Shown here piece by piece: positions 24,489 to 36,900 of a stretch of DNA of 64,000 bases (its first letter is position 1; each line of letters starts with the position of its first letter). The DNA is from Polydactylus sextarius (lineage: Eukaryota; Chordata; Actinopteri; Polynemidae). Below the pieces are notes generated by a model. The model was not told the DNA's origin. It did not search any database and saw only the letters and a program-made list of their open reading frames with translations. The position numbers and the translations under genes are program-made. Location: contig CM028926.1 in the NCBI GenBank assembly GCA_016801845.1, positions 6,484,501 to 6,548,500 on the forward strand, in the 5' to 3' direction.

Positions 24489-25125
24489 CTATCCCTTTGT
24501 TTTAGGAGAACACACAAGAGTATGAAGTACCCAAAGTAATTTATCAAATAATCATCATCAAATATTTTTATCTGTATATAAATTGATGAAAGTCTAAATT
24601 CAAGCTTCTCTTAAGTGATATGATGATGGATTAAACAAAACAGTTTATCAAACCCTCCATGCTGTTCCTAAGTATAATATCTTCTGCTGAGCTTTGAGCA
24701 TCATTCTGAGAGAGAGCTGTGCACGATGACTTTAAAGACTAAAACATCCAAAAATAACATCTAGTGAAACTTCCTGGTGTCGTAAACACAGCTTAGAGCT
24801 ATGGTCTCTCTCATTGGCTACTCACAATAACTGTAGCTGGACACACTTTTGCTGTAATGTACATAATCAAAACTACATTAAATGTTTCTGCAGGACCTAC
24901 ATAGAATAAATAAAATGAAGCAAAACTTTATGCTTGATGACTGTCAAGTACCTCAATGAAGATCATTACAAATGTTACCTATGACCTGATAATTATCAAT
25001 TTGAAGTGAGACTGTGGCTTTGTAGAAAAGTACCCAGAAGCTTGTTATTTGACAATACATGGCCATTATATGCAATTCAACATCCACATTTTATACAGAA
25101 AATTAACAAATGTGATTCTAAGTTG

Positions 25126-26052
25126 TCAAATAACATTTCGTTTACACAAGCTGAAGGAGGCATAGTTTTTCACTGCACAAAAAAATATTTCATCTCTAAG
25201 GCCATAAATTAGAGGACTTAAACATCTTGGTGCAAGAAAAAAAATTACGTAGTCAGCAAACCTGACATTTATAAATAATATGAAATCAATCTGAAGTACA
25301 GCAGCCTCTATCAATGGACACCACAGCTGGACAAGACAAAGCAACAACTGAAAACCATGAAGAACCACTGTTCTGAGCCCTTTCTTTGATGACTTTTCAT
25401 TCTCTCCTGATGCAGATTTTGCCACTTTCATTATCTTGATATATGTAAAAACAATTACAATGCACATAATCAAGAACTGGAATTGATATAAAGTTGATCT
25501 AAGATGTTGCTGCCATGCATAAAACATAAATGTTTCCACAGAACATAGCTGATACTGTGTGAAAAAACTCAAAGATGCTGTTGCCAAGGAAGCGGAGAGA
25601 ATTATAATACAGGGAACAGAGCTGAGGCCATGAATGATGAGGATACAATGTATAGTATTGCGACTGGTGCACAGCTCTCCATGTCGCAGGGGCATGCAAA
25701 TGGCCACATAGCGCTCCAGGGTCATTGCTGTCAGAGTAACTGGTGTAACTACAGCATACAGATTTGATGTAGCACAGATAATGCCACATATCAAAACTTG
25801 AAAGTTAATACGAAAATTACTAAGGAGGAGAAGGATGCCAGACATGAATAACAAGAAGCTATCGGACACTAATGAAAGAGCGAATAAGATATAACGAGCA
25901 GTTGTGTAGAAGCACTCTTTTCTGAAAAAAATTACAATGAGAAACATGTTGATGAAGAGAAAAATGATGACCAGGATCTGCACAAAAATGACCTGTCACT
26001 GGAGCTTCTGTAGCAAGAAGTCACGATTAGCTAGTGAATTGTTTTCTGCCAT
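25126..26052 (-). pseudogene. Odorant receptor 131-2-like, early nonsense codon
   Basis: ATG at 26,050-26,052 starts MAENNSLANRDFLLQKLQ, then TGA (25,996-25,998) is codon 19, in the extracellular N-terminus just before TM1. After it the frame is open for 289 codons through all seven helices (FVQILVIIFLF..., LERYVAIC, SASGENEKSS, HGFQLLL, SPLIYGLRDE) and ends SLCKRNVI. CGA or CAA to TGA is the simplest explanation. Re-initiation would have to use a methionine inside TM1, so a working product is unlikely. Its 3' half is nearly the same as that of the genes at 30,331 and 39,460. Base error is an alternative. Confidence 0.8.
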
Positions 26053-26479
26053 ATAATCCGTCTTTTAGGAAAACACACAGGAGCATGAAGCACCACAAAA
26101 AGTCATTTAAAATGTCATCATCAAATTTTTTTGCATAGGAAATTAGATTTCATAAAGTAGATTCTCTGTGCAAATTATTAAAAGATGCTGGAATGAAAGC
26201 TGTTCATCAAACCCGTCAGGGCGCTCCTAAGACTGATGTCTACTGCTGAGTTCTGAGCATCATTTTGGTTTGGACGTTTTGAGAGAGGGTTGTGTGTGAG
26301 GACTTTAAAGACTGAAACATCCAAAAATAACATCTAATGAAACTTGTAAACACAGCTTTCATCTCATTGGCTGCCAGTAATTTGATAGATGACATTCGAT
26401 AGATACTGAATTTAGCTCAGAAGGTGTGCTTCTTCTGCTTTTCTAATGTTTTTGTCCCACCATCTTTAACTATTTTAAG

Positions 26480-26755
26480 CATTGCACACCACTGAAATAT
26501 TATTCTTTCTTCCTCTTTGCAACAGCAACCACAGCTTTTCCAAACCATATCAGTTATGTTCTATAGAAAAAAAAAGTACATGACAGCTATATATCCATCA
26601 TGTGCATTTGTGCACATGGTCAATCAAGTGATCAGAGTAGCCAATTATGCATCAGGAGAGAATGAAAAGTCATCAGAGAAAGGGCTCTAAACAGTGGTTC
26701 TTCATGGTTTTCAGTTGTTGCTCTCTCGTACGCAGTTGTGGACCCCATTAGTAGA
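26480..26755 (+). pseudogene. Plus-strand odorant receptor remnant, second copy
   Basis: Duplicate of the remnant at 21,265-21,543 with the same degraded TM4-TM6 content. Small differences ('ctctctcgtacgcag' here, 'ctctctaaacgcag' in copy 1; one fewer C in the run after 'gtgga') are the size of errors or very recent mutations. It again ends at the hairpin. Not functional. Confidence 0.75.
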
Positions 26756-26799
26756 GGAAAACACCAAGAGGCCCACACCCAGGCCTCTTGGTGTTTTCC
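26756..26799. repeat. Perfect hairpin, second copy
   Basis: Arms 26,756-26,773 and 26,782-26,799 are identical to the hairpin at 21,544-21,587, including the 8-base loop. Perfect conservation of both arms in both copies supports the base calls here. Confidence 0.85.
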
Positions 26800-28065
26800 A
26801 CAAAGCCACAGTATTGGTGCTAATTGATAATATCACCCACTGTATTTATTAATTTCTTCTGTTTTCCTCTATTTTTCCCCCTAAATGTAGCTATTCCATT
26901 TGCACATATTTTAAATCCATTCCATTGATTTCTTTGTGTCCCAGTATCATTTCTGGTTACTAGAGTGTGATCATCGATAATATTGTCATGTTAATTAGTG
27001 AGATACTTGACAGCCATCCAGCATGAAGGTTTTTAGACAAAGTGCCAAACAGTTTTGTCTTAGATGCCAAAGTTCAGCTTATTGTTCAATTGTCCTGTAG
27101 GCATGACTGTGTTCATGGAAAGTAATTGGCTTTTTACCCACAAGTGATAAATTGGATAATTTCACTGTAAAACCTGCAGAAATTTAACACATATGGTTTT
27201 TGAAAACTTGCTGTCAAATTCATATATTTTGTAGATTTGTGTGATCTGTTTCCTCTTTTGTTTGAATTTCAATCAGTCAGTACTGAAAGTACTACAACTA
27301 GACTACTGGTGGCCCAGAGTGGTCAGTTCAATACATAAGTCGCAGGTTTCCTTTGCTTGAGAAAATATTGAAAATAAACTGGTAAATGCATTTTTGTCTC
27401 CCAAACTCTACATCATTTTAATATATATTATACTGTTGATATTTTACTGTCTGTTTATATAAAAATATTTGCACATGAACTTCCACACGGCCAATATACA
27501 CAAAGAACTAGTGAGATGCAGAAAAAAGCTACATGCAAAGAATATTAGAAATTTTTTTATTCATTCACCACCTTTTTTTGTTCATGTCTTATATATTCAC
27601 ACATGTGAAGCAGCATTTAAATTCGGTGATATAAGTTCATGTAAACAAGTCGTTCATAATCATCTTGTAAATTATCATTATTGCCATAAAGTTGAAGCCT
27701 GGAGAGGAAGAAGAAGTTAAGTAGCACAAAAAAAAAAAAAAAACACTACAGAACTTTTATTGACTTTTCTAAATTTTTACAGACTTTTACCAGCAGAGAT
27801 CATGTTATGTTATATATTAAATATGTTCATGTCAATGCACAGTTGACTTATTTTATATGGCAGTGTCTTTAATTTGCATTGGCATAATGAGAACAAGTGC
27901 TCAGATTATTTTGAAGTGCCTTTCAAGTTACCCAAGGACACTGTACAGTAAAACAAAATGTTAAATTTCTTTGTCACAAATGTCAAAGATGTCACTGATG
28001 TTTGTATTGTTATGTTTATTAAACAATACAGTTGTATATAATATTCTTCTTTGATTTTGTTACTT

Positions 28066-28150
28066 TTTTAACAATAGTATCGAAAAATGGTGTCGAGTAT
28101 TTTCCTGGATACCGCATCGAGTTTGAAATTCTGGTATCGTGACAACTCTA
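28066..28150. mobile_element. DNA transposon terminal fragment, second copy
   Basis: Same as 22,858-22,944, ending 'ggtatcgtgacaactcta', with one G missing in 'gataccgcatcga'. It abuts the receptor N-terminal fragment in the same way, so the insertion predates the unit duplication. Confidence 0.45.
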
Positions 28151-28155
28151 ATAGT

Positions 28156-28477
28156 ATTACAAGTGGTGCACCGCTGTAGTATACACAGGCACCACAACAG
28201 AGACAATGATACATTACCAAACTTCAATTGTAATATAAAAATGAGTGAAGATGAGAAGGTTGTCAGAAATGATTAACAAGAAGCTATCTGACAATAACAT
28301 AACAACAAATAAGACACAACAAGCAGTTGTGTAGAAGCACTCCTTTCTGAAAAGTGTTATAATGAGAAACAAATTGATGCACAGAAAAATCATCACCAGG
28401 ATCTGCACAATAATGAGCTCATTGATGATCTGCTGCTGCAAGGATTCACCACCAGCTAGTGAGCTGTTATCTGACAT
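28156..28477 (-). pseudogene. Odorant receptor N-terminal fragment, second copy
   Basis: Encodes the same 87 residues as 23,008-23,271 (start at 28,477, TAA at 28,214-28,216), followed by the same remnant of TM3 up to the transposon end. Identity at the protein level between the two copies, without any coding constraint, means the duplication is very recent or artificial. Confidence 0.85.
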
Positions 28478-28771
28478 ATAATATCTGCCATATAAAATTC
28501 CATGAAGTGTTTCTGCAGGACCTACAGAGAAAACTATCCCATTTTACGTCACTTTTATCACTTAAATAAAATGATGCAAAACTTCATCCTTGATGAATGT
28601 CAAGTATCTCAAAAAATATCATTACAAATGTTATAGATGACCTGATAATTAGTGATACTGTGGCTTTGTAGAAAAGTACCCAGAGACTCATTATTTGAGA
28701 GTACATGGCCATTAGGTGCAATTCAACATCCACATTTTATACAGAAAATGAATAAAACAAACTCTAACTTG

Positions 28772-29693
28772 TCAAATCATATTTCGTTTATACAAGCCAA
28801 AAGAGGCACAGTTTTTCACTGCACAAAAAAAAGCTTCATCTCTAAGGCCATAAACGAGAGGACTTAAACATTTTGGTGCAAGAAAAATATTATGTAATCA
28901 AAATACCTGACAATCATAAATAAATTAAAATCAATCTTAAGTACAGCATCCTCTACTATTGGGGTCCAAAACTGTACAAGACAAAGCAACAACTGAAAAC
29001 CATGAAGAATCACTGTTCTGAGCCCTTTCTTTGATGCCTTTTCATTCTCTCCTGATGCAGATTTTGCCACTTCCATTATCTTAATATAGGCAAAAACAAT
29101 TATGATGCACATAATCAAGAACTGGAATTGATATAAAGTTGATCTAAGATGTTGCTGCCATGCGTACAACATAAATGATTCCACAGAACATGGGTGATTT
29201 TGAGTGTAAAAACTCAAAGATGCTGTTCCCAAGGAAGTGAGAGAATAATTATACAGGGAACAGAGCTGAGGCCATGAATGATGAGGATACAGTGTATCAT
29301 CGCCGTGTGGTGCACAGCTCTCCGTGTCGCAGGGGCATACAAATGGCCATATAGCGCTCCAGGGTCATTGCTGTCAGAGTAACTGGTGTGACTGTAACAT
29401 ACAGAAGTACCACAGCAGTGAGAATGATACACATCCAAATCTGTATTTTAACTGAATACACGTCAAGCAAGCTAAAAATGTCAGTTGATAATAACAAGAA
29501 GCTATCTGAGAATAATGTAAGAGCAAATAAAATGTAGCGAGCAGTTGTGTAGAAGCACTCCTTTCTGAAAAAAGGTTACAATAAGAATCGTATTGATGTA
29601 CAGAAAAATCATCACCAGAACCTGTAAAGTAATTATCTGTTTGTTGAACTGTTGTTTCAAGTAGTCAAAATAAAGTAATGAATTATTTGCCAT
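28772..29693 (-). pseudogene. Odorant receptor 131-2-like with four 1-nt indels
   Basis: Counterpart of the intact gene at 37,900-38,823. It has the same start (29,693) and stop, but is 922 instead of 924 bases. One A is gained in the run near 29,571 (after VTFF). One base is lost near 29,302 (beside the RRMIHC codons), one near 29,237 ('gaagtgagag' for 'gaagtggagag') and one in an A run near 28,882. Between the breaks the sequence encodes the same residues as that gene, including IKIMEVAK and IVEDAVLK. All four are single-base changes, mainly in runs, as expected from unpolished long reads. It may be an artefactual or allelic second copy of the 37.9 kb gene, not a separate pseudogene. Confidence 0.75.
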
Positions 29694-30330
29694 CTATCCC
29701 TATGTTTTAGGAGAACACACAAGAGTATGAAGTACCCAAAGTAATTTATCAAATAATCATCATCAAATATTTTTATCTGTATATAAATTGATGAAAGTCT
29801 AAATTCAAGCTTCTCTTAAGTGATATGATGATGGATTAAACAAAACAGTTTATCAAACCCTCCATGCTGTTCCTAAGTGTGATGTCTTCTGCTGAGCTCT
29901 GAGCATCATTCTGAGAGAGAGCTGTGCACAATGACTTTAAAGACTAAAACATCCAAAAATAACATCTAGTGAAACTTCCTGGTGTCGTAAACACAGCTTA
30001 GAGCTATGGTCTCTCTCATTGGCTACTCACAATAACTGTAGCTGGACACACTTTTGCTGTATTGTACATAATCAAAACTACATTAAATGTTTCTGCAGGA
30101 CCTACATAGAATAAATAAAATGAAGCAAAACTTTATGCTTGATGACTGTCAAGTACCTCAATGAAGATCATTACAAATGTTACCTATGACCTGATAATTA
30201 TCAATTTGAAGTGAGACTGTGGCTTTGTAGAAAAGTACCCAGAAGCTTGTTATTTGACAATACATGGCCATTATATGCAATTCAACATCCACATTTTATA
30301 CAGAAAATTAACAAATGTGATTCTAAGTTG

Positions 30331-30933
30331 TCAAATAACATTTCGTTTACACAAGCTGAAGGAGGCATAGTTTTTCACTGCACAAAAAAATATTTCATCT
30401 CTAAGGCCATAAATTAGAGGACTTAAACATTTTGGTGCAAGAAAAAAAATTATGTAGCCAGCAAACCTGACCTTTAGAAATAAATTAAAATCAATCTTAA
30501 GTACAGCAGCCTCTATGAATGGACACCACAGCTGGACAAGACAAAGCAACAACTGAAAACCATGAAGAACCACTGTTCTGAGCCCTTTCTTTGATGACTT
30601 TTCATTCTCTCCTGATGCAGATTTTGCCACTTTCATTATCTTGATATATGTAAAAACAATTACTGACATTTATAAATAATATGAAATCAATCTGAAGTAC
30701 AGCAGCCTCTATGAATGGACACCACAGCTGGACAAGACAAAGCAACAACTGAAAACCATGAAGAACCACTGTTCTGAGCCCTTTCTTTGATGACTTTTTT
30801 ATTCTCTCCTGATGCAGATTTTGCCACTTTCATTATCTTGATATATGTAAAAACAATTACAATGCACATAATCAAGAACTGGAATTGATATAAAGTTGAT
30901 CTAAGATGTTGCTGCCATGCATAAAACATAAAT
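30331..30933 (-). pseudogene. Odorant receptor C-terminal half, internally repeated
   Basis: Two pieces are joined. 30,331-30,663 encodes TM5 to the C-terminus (VIVFTYIKIMKVAKSASGEN... to SLCKRNVI), nearly identical to the gene at 39,460 (L for I and K for Q at two sites). At 30,664 the sequence jumps back to 'tgacatttataaataatatg', and 30,664-30,933 repeats TM4/EL2 through the TM6-TM7 loop in the version found at 25,262-25,530. The second piece then dissolves into collapsed sequence. The N-terminal half is missing. A join between two paralogous versions right beside an unreadable block is more likely a misassembly than a real rearrangement. Confidence 0.75.
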
Positions 30934-33900
30934 TGAAAAAAATTACAAAAAAATTTAAAGAAAAAATGAGACCAATTGCACAAAAAATGACCTGATGGAC
31001 TTTTTAAAAATACATTACTGTTTTTTTGGGAAAATTTTAAATCTCTTTAAAAAAACAAAAAAGTCAAAAACTTTTAAAAAAAAAAAATAAAAAAAAAATG
31101 TATTTTTAAAACCCAAAATTATATTCCTCCAAATCTAAATTCGAGGCCCCTGGGGTTTTTAACCCAAGGAAAAGGGGGGTTTTTTTTGGGAAAAAAATGA
31201 AAGAAATTTTTTTTTCCATCGAATTTTTTTAAAGGGAAAAAAATTTTTTCTTTTGGTTTTTAAATATTGGGGAATTAAAAAAATTTTTAAATTTCCCCTT
31301 TGGGAAACAAAAGCCCCACAAGGAAAAAGCTGTTTTTTTAAAGAATTTTTTCATACTGCTAAAAAAAAAACCCGGTTGGGAAAAAAACTTAAAAAAAAAA
31401 AATTTTTAAAAATTTTAAAAATTTAAACATTTTGAGATTTTTTTTTTTTTAATTTTTAAAAAGGGCCCTTAAAAAGTTTTTTCCCTTTTAAAACAAAAGA
31501 AAATGTTTTAAAAAAAAAAAAAAATTTCTTTAAGTTTTTCCCTTTTTAATTAATTTTGTTTAAGGAATTTTTAAAAAAAAAGGGGAAAAAAAAAAAAAAT
31601 ATAAAATAAAAAAATTTTAAAAAAGGTAAAATTTTTTACGAAAAAAAACCCCCTTTTTAAAATGAAAAGGGGGCCCTTTTGCCCGGGGGGGTTTGAAACC
31701 CCAATACAAAAATAAACAATTAAAATTTTTACCCCTGTAAAGTTTTTAAAAAAAAGATTTTTTTTTTTTCAAAAAAAAAAAGAAAAAATATAAAATAAAA
31801 TTTTTTTTTTGGGCCTTTTTTTTTTAAAAATTTTTGGGTTTTTATTTTTTTGGTTCCAAACTGAAATTTTAATTTTTTTTTTTTTTCCCCGGGTTTTGGG
31901 GAATTTTAAAAAGTTTAGGAAAATTTGGAAAACCGAATTTTCTTTTAAAAACTTTTTGATTTAATTTTAAAAGGGGGGATCCAAAAAACAAGGTTTTTTA
32001 AAGGACCCAAAAAGGGAATTGTTTTGCAAAAACCCGGAAACCCGGGGTTTTTTTTTTTAATACTTTTTTTTTAAAAAAAAAAAAGGAAAATTTTCCAAAA
32101 TTTTCCCTTTTTAAAACTTTGAAAAACTTTATTAAAAAGGGGGGTTTTTTTTTTTTTTTCCCCCCCGTTTGAACACCTTAAAAACCCAAAAATTTTTTCC
32201 TTTTTTAAAAACTTTTCTATTTTTCCCAAAGGTGGTTCTTTTAAAAAACAAAAAATTCCAAAAAAAAATTTTTTTAAAAATTTAAAAAAATTTTTGGGGC
32301 CGGGGGTTTGGGGTTTAAATTTTGTTTGGTTTACCAGGGGATTTTTGAAAAACTTTTTAAAAAAATAAAAATCCCCCTTTTTTAAAAAAATTTAATTTTT
32401 TAAAGAAAAGAAATGTTTTTAAATTTTGTTTGACTAAAAAAATTAATGAAAATTGGGGAAAAAATTTCAAAAAATAAGGGGGAAAAAAAGAAAAATTTTT
32501 TATCCCCAAAAAAAAAAAAATTTTAAACAAAAAAAAATAAAAAAGGGTAAAAATTAAAATGAAAAAAAGGAAAAAAAAAAAAAAATTTTTAAAAAAGGGA
32601 AATTTATAAATGGTTTTGAAAAATTTTTAAAAAAATTGCCATTTTCCCTTCCCCTCCAAAATGTAGATTTCTTTTTGAAAAGGGAAACCCTTTTTTTGGG
32701 TGAAATTTTTTTGGGGCCCGTGTCCCAAAAAAATTTCTTTTTTATTTTTTTCCCAAAAAAATTTTTTTACCCCTTAAATTTAAATGAAATTTTAAAAAAA
32801 GCAACTTTAAAAACCCAAATTAAATTTTACATTTAAAATATAAGGAAAAAAGCCCGGAAAAGTTTTTTAAAAAAAATTGGGGTTTTTTAAAAAATTTTCC
32901 CCTTTTATGCCCTGGGTAAACCCAAAAATGGAAAAATTCCTTTTTTTAAAAGTTTAATTATTTAAAATTTTTTTAAAAAATTAAACAATTTTAAAATTTT
33001 GGGGTACAAAATGCAAAAATTTTTAAAAGGCCCCAAAATGTACCCTTTTTTTTTTTATTTTTAAAAGGTTTTTTCCCCTTTTTTAAAATTTTAAAAAAAA
33101 AAAAAGGACAAAAATTAAGCCAAAATTTTTACAAATATTTTTTTAAAAATAAAGTTTTAAAATCCAAAATGTTTTAAAGGGAAATAATAAAAAAGGTTAA
33201 TAATAAAAAATTTTTAAAAACTTAAAAAAACCTTTTGGGAAAAATTTAATAAAGTCTTTTAAAAAGGAAAGCGGGGAAAAAATTTTTTAAAATTTTTTTT
33301 TAAATTCAAGGGAAAATTTATGGAAAAAATTAAAAAAAAAAAAGTAAAGAATGTTGGCCTTTTTAAAAAATAAAATTTTTTTAAAAGGGAAAAAAACGTT
33401 AAAGGGGGGGAAAAAAAATGAAATTTGAAATTTAATTGTTAAAACAAAAACCCAAAAATAACAAAACATAAAAGGGTTTCTTAAAGGGGGAAGGAAAAGG
33501 GAAAAACAAAAAAAAGAAAAGGGTTTCTAAAATTTTTAAAAATTTTAAACAAAAAATTTTTTGGGAAAATTTTTTAAAAAAAAAAATTTTTTAAAAAAAA
33601 AATTTAAAAAACCCTTTAAAAAAATTTTGAAAATTTTGTAGAAAAATTTAGGGTTTTTGGGGTTTTTTTTTTGGTTTTTCAAAATGAAAAACTTTTTCAA
33701 AATCAATTTTCAAAAAATAAAAATGTTCTATTTTTAAAAAAAAAATAAAAAATAAAAGTAAAGTCTGGGTTAAAAATTAAAAACCCCTTTGTAAAATTTA
33801 AAATTTTTGGGGGTTAAGTTTTGTTTAATTTTTAAAAATTTTTCCCCATTTAAAAAAAACAAATCTTTTTAAACCCAAAAGGTTTTCCCTTTTTTAATTT

Positions 33901-36900
33901 TCCCCTTTTTTTTTTTTCCCAAAAAACCCCCTTTTATTGAAATTTTTAAAATTCCAAATTTTAAAAAAATTTTTTAACTAAAAAAATTGGTTTAAAATGA
34001 ATTTAAAAACCCCCTTTTAAAAAAATTTTTAGAAAAAAAAATTTTTCCAAAAGGCCCAAAAAAGTTTTTGGCCAAGGGGAAAAAAAAAAAAAATTTTTTT
34101 AACCCAAATGTTTGTTTAAAAATTAAAAGATTTTTAATTTTTTCCCTTTTAAAAAACCTAGAAAATCCATGTTTTTCCCTTTTTTTTGTTCTTTAATTTT
34201 TATGAGTTTTTTCTTAAAATTTTTGAAAAAATTTTTTAAAATCCCCAAAATTTTTAAAAAAATTTTTTAAAATGCAAATTTTTTGGGCCCCAAAAAATAA
34301 AAAATTTTATAAAAAAAGGTAATTTTTTTTTTAAAACTCTTTTTTCCAAAAAAAATTTAAAAATTTTAAAAGGGGTTACCCTTAATTTTAAAATAGATTA
34401 AATTTAAAAATTTTCAAAGGGTTTTAAATTTTAAAAGAAAATTTAAAAAAATTTAAAATTTTTTTCCCCCAATTACTTTTTAAAAATTTTCCCTTTTTTA
34501 AAAAGTTTTTTTTTAAATTTTTTTAAAAAAAATTTAAAAAGGTTTTTTTTAAAAAAAATAAAAAAATTTTTTAATTTTTGAAACCAATTTTAAATTTGAG
34601 ATTTGTTAAAATTTTTTTTAAAAAAAAAAAACAAAGGAAAACTAATTTTTAAAAAAAAATAAAAAAAAAAAAAAAAACTTTCCAAAAAAAAAGAAAAAAT
34701 TTTTTTTTTCCCCCAAAGTTTTTTTTGGAAACTTTTTTAGGAAAAAACACCCCCAAAAAAGCCATTGAAAGAAACCCTTTTTAAAAGATTTACAAAAATT
34801 TTTTTAAAAATTTTGATTTTATTTTTAAAAAAAGGAAAAAAATTTTTGGGTTTTTTTATCCCGGAAATTTAAATTTTTGCCTGAAATTTTTTGGGGTTTT
34901 TAGGGTTTTTTACCCTTTTGGAAAAAAACAAAAATGAAAACCAAATTCAAATTAAACTTTTAAAAAAAAAATTTTCCCAAAAAAATTTTAAAAAGCAAAA
35001 TAAATTTTAAAAAAAAAAATTTTTTTTTTAAAAAAAATTTTTTAATTTTAAAAAAAAGTTCAAAAAAACTGAAAATCTTTTCCCTTTTCGAACCTTTTCA
35101 AATTTAAACCCCCAATTTTATTGAAAAAAAATTAATACGCTAAAAATATTGATTTGTTTTTCCCTCAAAAAAATTAAATAAATTTTTACCCAAAAAAGTA
35201 AAAAATAAAAATTTAAAAAAGGGCCAAATTTTCCCAAAATTTTTTCCCCGATTTGGATTTTTAAAAACCCCCCCCTTTTGGGGGTTTTTTCCCCCAAAGT
35301 TTTTATAACTGTAAAAAATTTCCTTTTCATTTCCCCCCCCAAAAACAACCAAATTTAATTTTTAAAAAAAAGCTTTTTTGGAAACAAAAATTAAAATTGT
35401 GAAAATTTTTAAAAAAACAAAAAATTTTAAAAAAATTTTAAAAATCCAAATTTCTTAAAATGCTTTTTAAAGCAAAAAATTTTAAAACCATACCCCTTTT
35501 TAAAAAATTTTTTTTCCTTTTTTTTTGATTTAAAAATTGAAAATTTATTTAAAAGAATTTAAAAAAATAAAGGTTTTAAAAAACTGGGTTTAATTTTTGA
35601 AAAAAATTTTGCAATTTTTTTTAAAATTTTAAAAAACCTATGAATTTTAAAAAAAAAAACGTTCCCAGGGTTTAAAAAAATAAAATTTCCCTTTAAAAAA
35701 CAAATCATTTTTTCCCCCAATTAAAATTTTTTTAAAAAATGGGAAAAAATTTTTTTAAAAAAATTTAAAACTTAGTAAATTTAAAAAACAGGTGGGAAAA
35801 AATACCCAAAGATTTAAAATTTTTACTTTAAAAACTTTTTTTTTTTCAAAAAAATTTTTTAAAAAAAAAAAAAAAACCCAAAAAAATTTTTATTTAAAAA
35901 ATTGGGTTTAAAAAAATTTTTAAAAAAAAAATTTTAAAAAATATAAATTATAAATTTAACCCGGACAGTTACAAAAAAACCCCTTTTTTAAAAAAAATTA
36001 AAACGGGAAAATTTTTTTTTGAATTTTTTTAAAAAACTTTTTTAAAATTGGTTTCAAATTTTTAAACCCTTTAAATTTTAAAAATCTAGGGGTTTTTTTT
36101 TGTTTAAAACTAAAAATTTTAAAAAACTTTTGATTTTGTTAAAAAAATTTTTTAAACGAAAAATTTTTGGGGAAAATCCTGAAAGGAAATTTTTTGTTTA
36201 AACTCATTAAAATTTCAAACCCCAAATTAATTAAAAAAAACTTTTCCAAAATCAATTTTTAAAAAAGAAAAAAATTAAATAAATTAAAGAAAAATAAAAG
36301 AATAAATTGTAAAAAACCAAAAAGGAAAAAAAAGGGTTAAGCATTTTCCTTTTTTAAAGAAAATTAAAAAAAAAAAATACCCTTTTTTTAAAAGTAGGAC
36401 CCAAATTTCCCCCAAAAATTTATTTAAAAAAAAAGGGCTTAAACCCCTTTTTTTTTAAAAAAAGAAAAATAATTTTTATTTTAAAATAAATTTAAAAATT
36501 TAAACTTATCCCCAAAAAAAGAAACCAAAAACCCTAAAAGGGAAAAATTTTTTTTTGGAAAATTTTTGGGATTTAAAATATTTTAAAATATTATGAAAAT
36601 TAAAAAAATTTTTTTTCCAAAAAGGTAAAAATTTTAAAATTTTGCCCCAAACCCTGTTTTTACCCAAAAAAAAATATTTTTTAAAGGGCACCAAAAATTT
36701 CTTTGCCAAAAAAAAGCAAAAATTTTTTCAGAAAAAAAATAAACAAAAATAAACAAAAAAAAAACCTCAAAAAAAACCCCAAAAGGGGCCAAAAAGGCCC
36801 CGGGATTCTTTAAACGGGAAAAAGCTATTTTGGGGGGGCCAAACCCCCGAAAGTTTCCCAAAAAACGGGGGAAAAGTCAAAATGTTTTAAAAAACTTTTT

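Larger units (their letters stand above)
21125..26338. repeat. Duplicated receptor unit, copy 1 (5.2 kb)
   Basis: The sequence from 'gaaacttgtaaacacagctt' at 21,125 recurs from 26,339 with an offset of 5,214 bases that shrinks to 5,205 by the second receptor gene. The match continues until the second copy breaks down at about 30,933. Contents in order: plus-strand receptor remnant with hairpin, a gene-free segment, a transposon end, an N-terminal receptor fragment, and two receptor genes on the minus strand. The two copies abut directly at 26,338/26,339, so this is a head-to-tail tandem duplication, or an assembly of two haplotypes in series. Confidence 0.85.
26339..30933. repeat. Duplicated receptor unit, copy 2
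   Basis: Follows copy 1 directly. Its left part (to about 28.7 kb) is nearly identical to copy 1, with differences mostly one-base gains or losses. Its right part shares private differences with copy 3 (for example IKIMEVAK and IVEDAVLK in the first gene), not with copy 1. So copy 2 looks like copy 1 on the left and copy 3 on the right. It ends in collapsed sequence at 30,934. Confidence 0.8.

Noticed and set aside
27469..27720. 83-codon Cys/His-containing frame before an A run
   Set aside because: The sister copy at 22.3 kb is frame-broken by a base difference, and no domain is recognised; possibly the end of a retroposon.
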